Shown here: positions 8,699 through 17,318 of the stretch, one piece after another
Position numbering within the stretch: the stretch's first letter is position 1
Layout of the letters: the number at the start of each line of letters is the position of its first letter
The notes under the pieces: generated by a model
The model's input: only the letters and a program-made list of their open reading frames with translations
Told to the model about the DNA's origin: nothing
The model's database searches: none
Assembly (NCBI RefSeq): GCF_005502885.1
Contig: NZ_SCMR01000010.1
Coordinates: 62,001 to 126,000 of the forward strand
DNA length: 64,000 nt
Reading direction: 5' to 3'
DNA from: Microbacterium sp. 2FI
GTDB taxonomy: Bacteria; Actinomycetota; Actinomycetes; Actinomycetales; Microbacteriaceae
Position numbers and translations under genes: made by a program

Positions 8699-8720
8699 GC
8701 CCCAGGCCGCGGAGCGCCGC

Positions 8721-9281
8721 TCATGCGGTCGTCGCCCACCACAGGACCGTGTCACCGTAGCTCTTGCTCCGGGTCGCGACGAGGGCATCGGGGAGCGTGG
8801 GCTCGGGTGACCGCTTCGCACGCTCGATGACGACCACCGCATCCGTCGCGAGCCGCGGGGCCAGGAGCGCGAGCGTCACCCCGAGCTCGGTCTCGCCGAC
8901 GTCGTACGGCGGATCGAGGAAGACGAGGTCGAACGGCCCCTTCGGCGTCATCAGGAACGCGTCGGCGGTGCTGCGGTGCACCCGGATCGCAGCATCCCGC
9001 CCCACCGACTTCGCGACCCTTGCGGCGTTGCGCTGTGCGACCGCCGCCGCTTTCGGTGCGCGTTCGACGAGGTCGGCGGATACCGCCCCCCGACTCACCG
9101 CTTCGAGGGCCAGCGCGCCGGAGCCTGCGTACAGATCCAGGACGGCGGCTCCGCGCAGCAGGTCGGCGGACTCAAGGGATCCGAACAGCGACTCCCGGAC
9201 GCGGTCACTGGTCGGCCGGGTGCCGGCATCGGGAACCTCGAGCGCGATCGAGCCCGCTCGGCCGGCGATGATGCGTGTCAC
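8721..9281 (-). CDS. rsmD: 16S rRNA (guanine(966)-N(2))-methyltransferase
   Basis: RsmD methylates G966 of 16S rRNA during 30S assembly. The 186-aa protein has N-terminal TRIIAGRAGS, TSDRVRESLF, the SAM-binding VLDLYAGSGALALEA and the catalytic VFLDPPYD. Length is normal. It lies just downstream of a minus-strand acyltransferase (4-nt gap) and the two are probably co-transcribed. In many bacteria rsmD neighbours recG and coaD, which are close by here but on the opposite strand. Confidence 0.95.
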   Translation of the reverse strand: MTRIIAGRAGSIALEVPDAGTRPTSDRVRESLFGSLESADLLRGAAVLDLYAGSGALALEAVSRGAVSADLVERAPKAAAVAQRNAARVAKSVGRDAAIRVHRSTADAFLMTPKGPFDLVFLDPPYDVGETELGVTLALLAPRLATDAVVVIERAKRSPEPTLPDALVATRSKSYGDTVLWWATTA

Positions 9282-9285
9282 ACCG

Positions 9286-9879
9286 TCACGATAGCGGCGC
9301 GGTGCTGCCGCCCCGTGATTCCTCGCGCAGTCGCGGCTCGGTGCGCAGTTCCGGTCGCATGCCCGACTTGTCGGCGTAGAAGGCGCGCACCCGGTCCATG
9401 TCGGAGGCGACGTCGCCCGTGAGCTCGAGGGTGAGGCCGAGGCCCGTGGTCATCGTGGTGCGGTCTACGTAGCCGAGGGTGACCGGCATTCCCGTCTCGC
9501 GTGCGATGCGGTAGAAGCCCGACTTCCAGTAGGTGCCCGAGCCCCGCGTGCCTTCCGGCGTCACGACCAGGCCGAAGACCTCGCCGGCGCGGATGCGGGC
9601 CACGACGTCTTTGACCACGCCGTACGGGTTCTTGCGATCGACGGGGATGCCGCCGAGCCCGCGCATGAGGGGGCCACGCCAGCCGCGGAACAGGCTGTCC
9701 TTGCCGAGCCACCGCACGGGGATGCCCAGTCGCCAAGCGATCGCGAGCATCAGCACGAAGTCCCAGTTCGAGGTGTGCGGGGCCCCGATGAGGATGGTCG
9801 GGCGGGTCGGCGCCGGGGTCGTGGACAGCGTCCAGCGGCTGAAAGCCCAGTACAGGCGGGCGAGAACGGTGCGGATCAC
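9286..9879 (-). CDS. 1-acyl-sn-glycerol-3-phosphate acyltransferase-like protein
   Basis: The 197-aa protein belongs to the lysophospholipid acyltransferase superfamily: HTSNWD gives the HX4D catalytic pair and TPEGTRG the second conserved block. It differs from the PlsC protein at 4295 and resembles the HTSNWD subgroup often annotated as 1-acyl-glycerol-3-phosphate acyltransferase. Its acyl acceptor cannot be told from sequence. The start is GTG 9879. It is divergent from recG and stands 4 nt upstream of rsmD on the same strand. Confidence 0.82.
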   Translation of the reverse strand: MIRTVLARLYWAFSRWTLSTTPAPTRPTILIGAPHTSNWDFVLMLAIAWRLGIPVRWLGKDSLFRGWRGPLMRGLGGIPVDRKNPYGVVKDVVARIRAGEVFGLVVTPEGTRGSGTYWKSGFYRIARETGMPVTLGYVDRTTMTTGLGLTLELTGDVASDMDRVRAFYADKSGMRPELRTEPRLREESRGGSTAPLS

Positions 9880-9949
9880 GGGTTACACCGTACGGTGCCC
9901 ACCTGGGCGAGGGCCACCTGCCGTGCTCCCGCAGGTCGCACCCCGTGCC

Positions 9950-9955
9950 TAAACT
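9950..9955 (+). promoter_or_regulatory. -10 box of recG (leaderless)
   Basis: TAAACT lies 6 nt before the recG ATG, so transcription should start at or next to the A of the start codon. No convincing -35 box is visible. Confidence 0.5.
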
Positions 9956-9961
9956 CGTGCC

Positions 9962-12124
9962 ATGCCGATGCTCTCCCTCGACTCCCGCCTGGACGGCGCG
10001 GTCGGCGGCAAGACGGCCTCGGCCCTCGAGCGCGCCTTCGGCATGCGGACGGTCGGCGACGCGCTGGCGCACTACCCGCGCCGATACGCCCGCCGGGGCG
10101 AGCTCACCCAGATCTCGTCGCTGCCGGTCGGCGAAGCGGTCACGATCGTCGCCGAGGTCAAGCGCGCGAACGAGCGCAAGATGCAGCAGCGCCGCGGCTC
10201 GATCCTCGAAGTCGTCATCAGCGACGGCAACGGCGATCTGTCGCTCACCTTCTTCAATCAGGCGTGGCGTGCGAGCGAGCTGCGACCCGGGCGACGAGGC
10301 ATCTTCGCAGGCAAGGTGGGGGAGTACCGCGGCACGAAACAGCTCGCCCATCCCGACTACGAGCTGTTCGACGACGAAGAGACCGCACGGCTCACGGCCG
10401 AAGCGAACGCGAACCTTCCGATCCCGATCTATCCGGCGACCAGCACGATCGCGAGCTGGCAGTTCACGAAGATCGTCGCGCTGCTGCTGGACGGCCTCGG
10501 CGACGTGCCCGACCCACTCCCCGAGCAGCTCCGCCGGAAGTGGGGTCTCCTCGACGCGCGCGCGGCGATCGAACGCGTTCACCGCCCCGACTTCGCCGAG
10601 CAGATCGATCCCGCGCTCGAGACTCTGCGCATGCACGAGGCGTTCGTGCTGCAGGCCGCGCTCCTGCAGCAGCGGGCGTTCGTCCGGGCGCTGTCGGCGA
10701 CGAGCCGGGCGCCCGGCTCGCTGCTCGAGCGGTTCGATGCCGATCTGCCGTTTCCGCGCACGCCCGATCAGATCGCGGTGGGCGAGCAGGTCGAGCACGA
10801 CCTGCAGGGCGACTGGCCGATGAACCGACTCGTGCAGGGCGAGGTCGGCTCGGGCAAGACCCTCGTCGCGCTGCGCGCGATGCTGCAGGTGGCAGAGAGC
10901 GGCGGCCAATCTGCGCTGATCGCCCCCACCGAGGTGCTCGCCGGCCAGCACCTGCGCTCGATCGCCCGGATGCTGGGTCCGAAGCTCGCACCCGAGCTCA
11001 TGCCGACGCTCCTCACGGGGCAGCTCACGGCCGCCGAGCGCAGGAAGGCGTCTCTGCGCACCGCCTCCGGGCAGTCGCGCATCGTCGTGGGGACCCACGC
11101 GCTGCTCAGCGATACCACGACGTTCGCGGATCTCGGCCTCGTCGTCGTCGACGAGCAGCACCGCTTCGGCGTCGAGCAGCGCGAGTCGCTGCGCGCCAAA
11201 GGCTCGTCGCCGCATGCGCTCGTCCTCACCGCCACGCCGATCCCGCGCACTGTCGCGATGACGGTCTTCGGCGATCTCGACGTCTCGACCATCCGCACGA
11301 TGCCCGCGGGGCGCGCGGGGATCCAGACGTTCGTCGCACCTCTCGCCGAGCGCCCGGCGTGGTTCGGTCGGGTGTGGGACCGGATCGCCGAAGAGGTGGC
11401 GGCCGGCCACCAGGCGTTCGTCGTCTGTGCGGCGATCGATGCGGAGGCGCTCACGAAGGACGACACCGCCGACGACGTTCCCGCCGATGCTGAGGGCGAG
11501 AGCGCGCGCACGCGGTGGGGGGTCGTGCAGGTGGCCGACCTGCTGTCGCGGCATCCCGCTTTCACCGACATCCGTGTCGAGATCCTCCACGGCAAGATGC
11601 CGTCGGATCAGAAGGATGCTGTCATGCAGGCGTTCGCCCGCGGTGACGTCGACGTGCTGGTGGCGACCACGGTCGTCGAGGTCGGGGTCGACGTGCCGAA
11701 CGCGTCGACGATGGTGATTCTCGAGGCGGATCGCTTCGGCGTCTCGCAGCTTCACCAGCTCCGCGGCCGCGTCGGCCGCGGAGGGGTGCCGGGACTATGC
11801 CTGCTCGTCACCGAGGCCACACCCGGTTCTCCGGCGCGTCAGCGCGTGGACGCGGTCGCCGCGACCCTCGACGGCTTCGCCCTCGCCGAGGTCGACCTGG
11901 AGCTGCGGGGCGAGGGCGATGTCCTCGGCGATGCGCAATCGGGGGCGCGATCGTCGCTGCGGCTCCTGCGAGTCGTCAAGGATGCCGACGTGATCGCCGA
12001 GGCGAGAGTGGCTGCCGACGCGGTGCTCGCCGAAGATCCCGCGCTCGTGCGTCATCCTGACCTCGCTGCGGCGATCGAACGCCGCGTCGGGATGGACGAG
12101 CGCGCGGCGCTCGGCAAGAGCTGA
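9962..12124 (+). CDS. recG: ATP-dependent DNA helicase RecG
   Basis: RecG reverses stalled replication forks and migrates Holliday junctions. The 720-aa protein has an N-terminal wedge/OB region (about 1-250), Walker A GEVGSGKT, the DEQH box VVDEQHRFG, the motif VLTATPIPRT, and the C-terminal helicase blocks VVEVGVDVPNA and LRGRVGRGG. Length is typical of actinobacterial RecG. ATG 9962 follows a TAAACT box by 6 nt and no Shine-Dalgarno is seen, fitting leaderless translation. coaD follows 29 nt later with its own promoter-like box. Confidence 0.96.
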   Translation: MPMLSLDSRLDGAVGGKTASALERAFGMRTVGDALAHYPRRYARRGELTQISSLPVGEAVTIVAEVKRANERKMQQRRGSILEVVISDGNGDLSLTFFNQAWRASELRPGRRGIFAGKVGEYRGTKQLAHPDYELFDDEETARLTAEANANLPIPIYPATSTIASWQFTKIVALLLDGLGDVPDPLPEQLRRKWGLLDARAAIERVHRPDFAEQIDPALETLRMHEAFVLQAALLQQRAFVRALSATSRAPGSLLERFDADLPFPRTPDQIAVGEQVEHDLQGDWPMNRLVQGEVGSGKTLVALRAMLQVAESGGQSALIAPTEVLAGQHLRSIARMLGPKLAPELMPTLLTGQLTAAERRKASLRTASGQSRIVVGTHALLSDTTTFADLGLVVVDEQHRFGVEQRESLRAKGSSPHALVLTATPIPRTVAMTVFGDLDVSTIRTMPAGRAGIQTFVAPLAERPAWFGRVWDRIAEEVAAGHQAFVVCAAIDAEALTKDDTADDVPADAEGESARTRWGVVQVADLLSRHPAFTDIRVEILHGKMPSDQKDAVMQAFARGDVDVLVATTVVEVGVDVPNASTMVILEADRFGVSQLHQLRGRVGRGGVPGLCLLVTEATPGSPARQRVDAVAATLDGFALAEVDLELRGEGDVLGDAQSGARSSLRLLRVVKDADVIAEARVAADAVLAEDPALVRHPDLAAAIERRVGMDERAALGKS

Positions 12125-12141
12125 CGGATGCTGCGGCTGGA

Positions 12142-12147
12142 TAGGCT
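12142..12147 (+). promoter_or_regulatory. -10 box of coaD (leaderless)
   Basis: TAGGCT is followed by 6 nt and the ATG at 12154. This spacing favours ATG 12154 over the in-frame GTG at 12148 as the coaD start. Confidence 0.5.
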
Positions 12148-12153
12148 GTGCGC

Positions 12154-12651
12154 ATGAGCAGCCGGATCGCCGTCGTCCCCGGATCCTTCGACCCGCCGAC
12201 CCTCGGGCACCTGGATGTGATCCGTCGCGCCGCGTCGCTCTATGACGAGCTGCACGTGCTGGTGGTCCACAATCCGGGCAAGGAGGCGATGCTGCCCATC
12301 GCCCAGCGCCTCGCCCTCCTCGAGCAGTCGATCGCCGAGGGCGACGTCGGCGGCAATGTTATCGTCGCCTCATGGAGCATGGGGCTCCTCGTCGACTACG
12401 CCACCGATGTCGGCGCCGGAGTTCTCGTCAAGGGCATCCGATCGCAGGTCGACGTCGCGTACGAGACGCCCATGGCGATCGTGAACCGGCACCTGGCGCA
12501 CGTCGAGACCGTGTTCCTTCTGCCCGATCCCGCCCACGCGCTCGTCTCGAGCTCGCTCGTGCGACAGGTCGCCGGCCTCGGCGGCGACGTGTCGCCGTTC
12601 GTTCCGCCCGCGGTCGCGCGATTCCTCGACACCGGTGCGCGAGATCTCTGA
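12154..12651 (+). CDS. coaD: Pantetheine-phosphate adenylyltransferase
   Basis: CoaD joins ATP and 4'-phosphopantetheine to dephospho-CoA, the penultimate step of coenzyme A synthesis. The 165-aa protein shows the nucleotidyltransferase motif [13 protein letters not shown] with the TxGH-type histidine, [12 protein letters not shown], and SSSLVRQVA in place of the usual ISSTxVR. Length is normal. The start is ATG 12154, just after a TAGGCT box. It follows recG in the usual order. Confidence 0.95.
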   Translation: MSSRIAVVPGSFDPPTLGHLDVIRRAASLYDELHVLVVHNPGKEAMLPIAQRLALLEQSIAEGDVGGNVIVASWSMGLLVDYATDVGAGVLVKGIRSQVDVAYETPMAIVNRHLAHVETVFLLPDPAHALVSSSLVRQVAGLGGDVSPFVPPAVARFLDTGARDL

Positions 12652-12696
12652 CCAGCACTGACACCCGTTCGCGGGGTCACGGCATCCCGTCGCGAC

Positions 12697-12702
12697 TACC
12701 AT
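12697..12702 (+). promoter_or_regulatory. -10 box of the yceD-rpmF-rnc-mutM operon
   Basis: TACCAT lies 8 nt before the GTG at 12711, the only plausible start codon of the yceD-like gene. This marks the likely start of the operon transcript. Confidence 0.45.
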
Positions 12703-12710
12703 GGTGTCTC

Positions 12711-13280
12711 GTGGTCAGAAAGCATGTCGACGGTCCGTTCGTGTTCGCGGTGAGGGACATCGTCCGTCACCCCGGTGAGATGCGGGAGTTCTTCATCGAC
12801 CCGCCAGCTCCCGAGAAGTGGGGCGAGGGTCTTGTGGCGGTCGCGAAAGGCGAGCCGGTCGAGGTCGAGGTCCGCCTGGAGTCGGTGCACGAAGGGATCC
12901 TCGCGTCCGGAACCGTCGACACCGAGTACTCGGGAGTGTGCGGTCGGTGCCTCACCGACATCGCCGAGGGCCTCAAAGTCGAGTTTCAGGAGCTTTTCGC
13001 GTATCCTGGTGAGGAAACATCTGACTTCGAGGTTCAAGACGACCACGTGGATCTTGAAACTCTGGTCAGAGATGCGATCGTCCTGTCGCTTCCGTTTCAG
13101 CCGGTGTGTCAGCCGGATTGCCCCGGCCTCGATCCGGCTACGGGCGAGCGGATGACCGCGAACACCGGGGCAGAGCAGCGCGAGCCCCTCGATACTCGCT
13201 GGGCCGCGCTCCAGGACTACACCACAGACCACGACGACGAAGCAACGCGCCCCGGCGTCGAGAACACAGAAGAGAGCTAG
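12711..13280 (+). CDS. YceD/DUF177-family protein
   Basis: A 189-aa protein of the DUF177 (YceD) family, which in other bacteria and plastids is linked to 23S rRNA accumulation and is encoded next to rpmF. A CGRCL motif near residue 80 and CQPDCPG near residue 135 could form a metal site. GTG 12711 is the only good in-frame start near the family N-terminus and lies 8 nt after TACCAT. rpmF begins 2 nt after its stop, so the genes are coupled. Biochemical function is unknown. Confidence 0.85.
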   Translation: MVRKHVDGPFVFAVRDIVRHPGEMREFFIDPPAPEKWGEGLVAVAKGEPVEVEVRLESVHEGILASGTVDTEYSGVCGRCLTDIAEGLKVEFQELFAYPGEETSDFEVQDDHVDLETLVRDAIVLSLPFQPVCQPDCPGLDPATGERMTANTGAEQREPLDTRWAALQDYTTDHDDEATRPGVENTEES

Positions 13281-13282
13281 CC

Positions 13283-13492
13283 ATGGCAGGTAACCCCCCG
13301 AAGCGGAAAGTCTCCCGTTCGAACACGCGTTCGCGTCGCGCGCAGTGGAAGGCTGAGGCCCCCACGCTCGTCAAGACCGTTGAGAACGGCAAGACCGTCT
13401 ACAGCCGCCCGCACCAGGCGAAGGTCGTCACCGACTCGCAGGGCACCGAGCTGTTCCTCGAGTACAAGGGCCGCAAGGTCGCCGACGTCTGA
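13283..13492 (+). CDS. rpmF: 50S ribosomal protein L32
   Basis: A 69-aa basic protein starting MAGNPPKRKVSRSNTRSRRA, the L32 signature. The zinc-binding CxxC pairs of many L32 proteins are absent; there is no cysteine at all, so this is the zinc-independent form. ATG 13283 is 2 nt after the yceD stop and the position in the yceD-rpmF-rnc-mutM order is conventional. In some actinobacteria the cysteine-free form is a zinc-starvation paralogue; here it occupies the standard locus and is probably the main L32. Confidence 0.93.
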   Translation: MAGNPPKRKVSRSNTRSRRAQWKAEAPTLVKTVENGKTVYSRPHQAKVVTDSQGTELFLEYKGRKVADV

Positions 13493-13511
13493 TAGCCGGC
13501 AGCGGCCAGAC

Positions 13512-14213
13512 GTGACCGACGTCATCGCCGAGCGCCTAGCGCTCGGCGCCCTCGCACAGAAGCTCGGGGTCGATATCGACCCCGAGCTTCTGTCGCTTGC
13601 CCTGACGCACCGTTCGTGGGCCTACGAGCACGGGCAGGGTCCGCACAACGAGCGCCTCGAATTCCTCGGCGACTCGGTGCTCGGCCAGGCGGTGACCGTG
13701 CGGCTCTTCCGTGGTCATCCCGATCTCGACGAAGGCTCGCTCGCCAAACGGCGCGCCGGCGTCGTCTCGACGATCGCCCTCGCCGAGATCGCCCGCGGCA
13801 TCGGCCTCGGTGATCACGTGCTGCTCGGTCGCGGTGAAGACCAGACCGGCGGGCGCGACAAGGACTCGATCCTCGCCGACACCATGGAGGCCGTCTTCGG
13901 CGCGGCGTACCTTTCGGCCGGCCCGGAAGAGGCCACCGCGCTCGTGCTGCGGCTCGTCGAGCCGCTGCTCGCCGACCCCGACCGCTACGGCGCGGCGATG
14001 GATCCGAAGACCGCGCTGCAAGAGCTTGCCGCCCGCAGCGGCGCCCAGCCGCCGGTGTACGAGGTCACCTCGACCGGCCCCGACCACGACCGCACCTTCA
14101 CCGCGACGGTGGCCGTCGGCGTGGTCACGGCCTCGGGCATGGGAACGAGCAAGAAGCAGGCCGAGATGGCGGCCGCGCTGACCGCGTGGAAAGACCTCGG
14201 CGGGCGTGCCTGA
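13512..14213 (+). CDS. rnc: Ribonuclease III
   Basis: RNase III cuts double-stranded RNA in rRNA precursors and regulated mRNAs. From GTG 13512 it is 233 aa. The catalytic signature ERLEFLGDSVL starts near residue 47, the second acidic cluster DTMEAVFGAAYL follows, and a double-stranded-RNA-binding domain covers about 160-233 (DPKTALQEL, GTSKKQAEMAAA). Its mutM neighbour starts 8 nt before its stop. The first 28 codons contain two strong hairpins, including a perfect 38-bp palindrome, so the mRNA is a likely substrate of its own product. Confidence 0.96.
   Translation: MTDVIAERLALGALAQKLGVDIDPELLSLALTHRSWAYEHGQGPHNERLEFLGDSVLGQAVTVRLFRGHPDLDEGSLAKRRAGVVSTIALAEIARGIGLGDHVLLGRGEDQTGGRDKDSILADTMEAVFGAAYLSAGPEEATALVLRLVEPLLADPDRYGAAMDPKTALQELAARSGAQPPVYEVTSTGPDHDRTFTATVAVGVVTASGMGTSKKQAEMAAALTAWKDLGGRA
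13527..13593 (+). promoter_or_regulatory. Two hairpins at the 5' end of rnc, including a perfect 38-bp palindrome
   Basis: Hairpin I: GCCGAGCGC (13527-13535) pairs with GCGCTCGGC (13539-13547), loop CTA. Hairpin II: bases 13556-13593 are a perfect 38-bp palindrome; as RNA they give a 17-bp stem (13556-13572 with 13577-13593) and an ATAT loop. Both lie within rnc codons 6-28. No U-run follows, so this is not a terminator. The stem resembles an RNase III substrate. Known precedents are E. coli rnc and Streptomyces absB, which cut stem-loops in their own transcripts. Confidence 0.7.
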
Positions 14214-15114
14214 ACTCCCCGAGGTCGAGGTCGTCCGTTCCGGCCTCGCACCGGCCGTATCCGGCGCGACGGTTCTCGCCGTCTCGGTCTTCGATGAGCG
14301 GGCCCTCACACGCCATGGCGGCGACGGTGCCGACTTCGAGATCCGCCTGACCGGCAGGACGATCGAGGGCGCCGTCCGTCGGGGGAAGTTCCTGTGGATG
14401 CCGCTGGCAGGCAGCGCCGAAGCGATCGTCGGCCACCTCGGCATGAGCGGGCAGATTCTGCTCCGCGCGCCGGGCGCATCCGCCGAGCGCCACGAACGGG
14501 TGCGGCTCGATGTCGCGCATCCGACGCATGGTGAAGTCGCGATCGTGTTCGCCGATCAGCGCACGTTCGGCTCGCTTGCCCTCGATTCGCTCGTGCCGAC
14601 CCCCGACGGTGCTGCCGGCGGGTACGGGTGGGGTGCCGCGACGATCCCCACGCAGGTCGCGCACATCGCGCGCGATCCGCTCGACCCGGCCTTCTCGGAT
14701 GCCGGATTCCGCCACACGCTCGGGCACCGCTCATCGGCGATCAAGCGCGTGCTTCTGGATCAGACCACCGTCAGCGGGATCGGGAACATCTACGCCGACG
14801 AGTCGCTGTGGGCCTCCCGCATCCATCCCGAGACGCCGGCGTTCGCGCTGTCCACGCGCGCCGTGAACCGGCTGCTCGCCGAGGTGCGACACGTTCTGGA
14901 GAAGGCGCTGGCCGAGGGCGGGACGAGCTTCGACGCGCAGTACGTCAACGTCAACGGTCAGGCGGGGTACTTCGCGCACTCCCTCAACGCGTACGGGCGC
15001 ACCGGTCAGCCATGCCCCCGGTGCAGCCGGCCGATCGTTCGTGTGTCGTTCACGAATCGCTCCAGTCACTACTGTGCCCACTGCCAGCGGCTGGCGCGGC
15101 AGCTCGCACGGTGA
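14206..15114 (+). CDS. mutM: Formamidopyrimidine-DNA glycosylase
   Basis: MutM (Fpg) removes oxidised purines such as 8-oxoguanine and cuts the abasic site. The N-terminal MPELPEVE supplies the catalytic Pro2 and Glu3. The helix-two-turn-helix IGNIYADESLW and a C-terminal zinc finger (CPRCSRP, then CAHCQRL) are intact. The 302-aa length is normal. GTG 14206 overlaps the rnc stop by 8 nt. It ends the yceD-rpmF-rnc-mutM operon; the next gene is convergent. Confidence 0.96.
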   Translation: MPELPEVEVVRSGLAPAVSGATVLAVSVFDERALTRHGGDGADFEIRLTGRTIEGAVRRGKFLWMPLAGSAEAIVGHLGMSGQILLRAPGASAERHERVRLDVAHPTHGEVAIVFADQRTFGSLALDSLVPTPDGAAGGYGWGAATIPTQVAHIARDPLDPAFSDAGFRHTLGHRSSAIKRVLLDQTTVSGIGNIYADESLWASRIHPETPAFALSTRAVNRLLAEVRHVLEKALAEGGTSFDAQYVNVNGQAGYFAHSLNAYGRTGQPCPRCSRPIVRVSFTNRSSHYCAHCQRLARQLAR

Positions 15115-15135
15115 TGCGCAGGGTGCCGCGTCGCC

Positions 15136-16224
15136 TCAGTCCTCGAGCACCTTCTTCCACCCGCCTGCATAGCCGACGGGCTCGAATCCGAGCGCCTCGT
15201 TGACGGCGAGCATGTGGCGGTTCTCCTCCGCGTTGAACGTCGAGACCCGAGGTGATTCCGGCGCGAGATCGAGCCAGGTGAGCAGGTTCGCGGCCTTGAC
15301 GAGCATGCCGAGGCGGTGCCCGCGGTGCTCCGCGAGCACAAGCGTCGCACCCTGCTCGGTCACGCCGGTGCGCCCATCGCCGACGTGCAGCTCGGTGAAG
15401 GCGACCAGCTCGCCGCTGTCGACGTGTCGTGCGGCGACGATGTTGGTGAACCGCTCGCCCTCGATCGCCTCACGCTCGTATCGCCGGATGCGCTCCGCAT
15501 CCCACGTCTCTGCATCCCAGTCGAGGTCTGCGGACGGCGCATCGGTGGACATGCGCGCCATCATGGCGGCATAGCCGTCCACGAATTCGTCGGGCGTCGG
15601 AAACGTCCACTCCACGAGGGTGTACGCGCCCGCCGAGGCGGCGAGGGCGTCCGCGAAGCCCCGCTCGATGAGGCTGCGGTCGCCCTGCAGGTCGAGCGCG
15701 CTGATGCGGTCGACCTGCTCGAGTGCGAAGCCGCGGTCGAGCAGCGCCCGAGCCTGATCGTCGATCGGGATCTCGCCGAAACCACTGCGCGCTTTCAGAA
15801 CCTCGCCCTGGCCGGGACGGTGCACGGGCTCGGACTGCAGGACGTGGCGTCCGTGCGCCCGGGCAGTTCGTTCGAGGAGGTCGAATCCTGCGTTCCACAC
15901 GTCCGGCCGCGACCCGGCGGCCAGGACGTCGAAGGCGAACCAGACGACGTCGGAGCCCGCTTCCATCGGGAACTCGACCACGAACCGGGCGATCGGGATG
16001 CCGTCCTGTCGCGCGATCCAGACGTGGCCCTCTTCGTCCTCGTCGTTCTGCCAGCCGGGCAGGAGCTCGACGGCGGAGTACGCCAGGTCGTCGTCGCCGG
16101 TGCGCTCGCGCAGGACCGCGTTTCGGACGTCGACCATCGTGAGGAAGTCCGTGGCGTCCGGCCCATCGAGCGACAGCGGGATGACGACAGGATCGATGCT
16201 GAGACCCGCTTCATCCGCAGTCAT
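15136..16224 (-). CDS. Two-domain GNAT acetyltransferase-like protein (paralogue 3 of 3)
   Basis: A 362-aa protein, the last of three tandem paralogues. The C-terminal half has the GNAT acetyl-CoA loop LAEHRGHRLGMLVKAANLL, followed by VSTFNAEENRHMLAVNEALG; the N-terminal half is a second, more degenerate GNAT-like domain. The layout recalls mycothiol synthase-type double GNAT enzymes, but it is longer and its acceptor is unknown. ATG 16224 overlaps the TGA of the preceding paralogue (ATGA), so translation is coupled. An in-frame ATG six codons upstream is less likely. Confidence 0.85.
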   Translation of the reverse strand: MTADEAGLSIDPVVIPLSLDGPDATDFLTMVDVRNAVLRERTGDDDLAYSAVELLPGWQNDEDEEGHVWIARQDGIPIARFVVEFPMEAGSDVVWFAFDVLAAGSRPDVWNAGFDLLERTARAHGRHVLQSEPVHRPGQGEVLKARSGFGEIPIDDQARALLDRGFALEQVDRISALDLQGDRSLIERGFADALAASAGAYTLVEWTFPTPDEFVDGYAAMMARMSTDAPSADLDWDAETWDAERIRRYEREAIEGERFTNIVAARHVDSGELVAFTELHVGDGRTGVTEQGATLVLAEHRGHRLGMLVKAANLLTWLDLAPESPRVSTFNAEENRHMLAVNEALGFEPVGYAGGWKKVLED

Positions 16225-17318
16225 GTCAGCATCTTCTTCCACGCACCGGCGTACGAGGCGGGCACGAACCCGATCGCTTCATTGATGTCGAGCATGTGGC
16301 GATTCTCCTCGGCGTTGAAGGTCGATACGCGCGGCGACTGCGGCACCAGATCGCGCCAGCGCACGAGATTCGCGCACTTGACGATCGTTCCCAGCCTGTG
16401 ACCTCGGTGCTCCTTGAGCACGAGCGTGCCATACTGCGCGGTCGCGCCGGTGTGGTCTTCGGCGATGACCAGCTCGTTGTAGGCGGCGATCGTGCCGCTC
16501 GGGATGTGCTCCACGGCCGCGACCGATACCGTCAGCCCCTGCGCCTGCTGGCGAGCGTCGCGGCGTTCGACTCGCTCGGCATCCCAATGCTGCTCGTCCA
16601 CCACCATTCCGCCGGTCGGGGCGTCGGTCGACATGCGCGAGATGGCGTACGCGAATCCGTCCCGATACCCGGGCGGAGTCGGCGCAGTCCACGTCACGAC
16701 GCGGTAGTCCTCACCTGCGGTCTCGATGGCTTCGGCGAGCATGCGCTCGACGGTCGTGAAGTCGCCGGTGAGGTCGAGAACGCTGTTGCGCTCGACCTGC
16801 TCGAGGGTGAAGCCGTTGTCGAGCTGGAACACCGTCTGGCGGTCTTCGGCGGGGATCGTTCCCCATCCTGTCGGCGGCGCGAGGTGATCGCCGGTCTGTC
16901 CCGGACGGTGCAGCGTCCAGGTCTGGATCGTCGCGAGCCCGCGTTCGCGGGCTTCACGCTCGACCTCGCAGAGGAGCAGCTGCTCTGCGCCCTGCCCCCA
17001 CATCGGCGGATCGACCATGAGATCGAACTCGACGGTCGTGACATCCGGCTCGTTTGCGACCATCATCCTGACGACTCCGAGAACCACGCCGTCACGCTCC
17101 GCCGCGAATGCCGGCTGCGTCCAGTCGGTCTGGTCCTGCATGAAGCCGAGCATCTCCTCGTCGTCCTCGCGCAGGTAGTCGTGACCGGCGTCGTGGAGAC
17201 ACACCGCATTGGCGATGCGCACGAGTTCGCGGAAGAGCCGCGCGTCGTCGGCATCCACCGATGCCGGCACGGGGATGGGGCGGACGATCAGGGTCGTGGG
17301 ACGTGCGAGATCGGTCAT
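16221..17318 (-). CDS. Two-domain GNAT acetyltransferase-like protein (paralogue 2 of 3)
   Basis: The middle paralogue, 365 aa. It carries the acetyl-CoA loop VLKEHRGHRLGTIVKCANL and FNAEENRHMLDINEAIGF in the C-terminal GNAT domain. MWGQGAEQLLLCEVE in the N-terminal half is the remnant of the first domain. It starts at ATG 17318 in an ATGA overlap with paralogue 1 and ends in an ATGA overlap with paralogue 3. Sequence is clearly related to both neighbours, so tandem duplication is the origin. Substrate unknown; candidates include an antibiotic, an amino sugar or a small thiol. Confidence 0.85.
   Translation of the reverse strand: MTDLARPTTLIVRPIPVPASVDADDARLFRELVRIANAVCLHDAGHDYLREDDEEMLGFMQDQTDWTQPAFAAERDGVVLGVVRMMVANEPDVTTVEFDLMVDPPMWGQGAEQLLLCEVEREARERGLATIQTWTLHRPGQTGDHLAPPTGWGTIPAEDRQTVFQLDNGFTLEQVERNSVLDLTGDFTTVERMLAEAIETAGEDYRVVTWTAPTPPGYRDGFAYAISRMSTDAPTGGMVVDEQHWDAERVERRDARQQAQGLTVSVAAVEHIPSGTIAAYNELVIAEDHTGATAQYGTLVLKEHRGHRLGTIVKCANLVRWRDLVPQSPRVSTFNAEENRHMLDINEAIGFVPASYAGAWKKMLT

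Noticed and set aside
13556..13593. The rnc palindrome as a transcription terminator or insertion-site scar
   Set aside because: It lies within the rnc coding frame, has no T-run, and the protein sequence across it is normal for RNase III.
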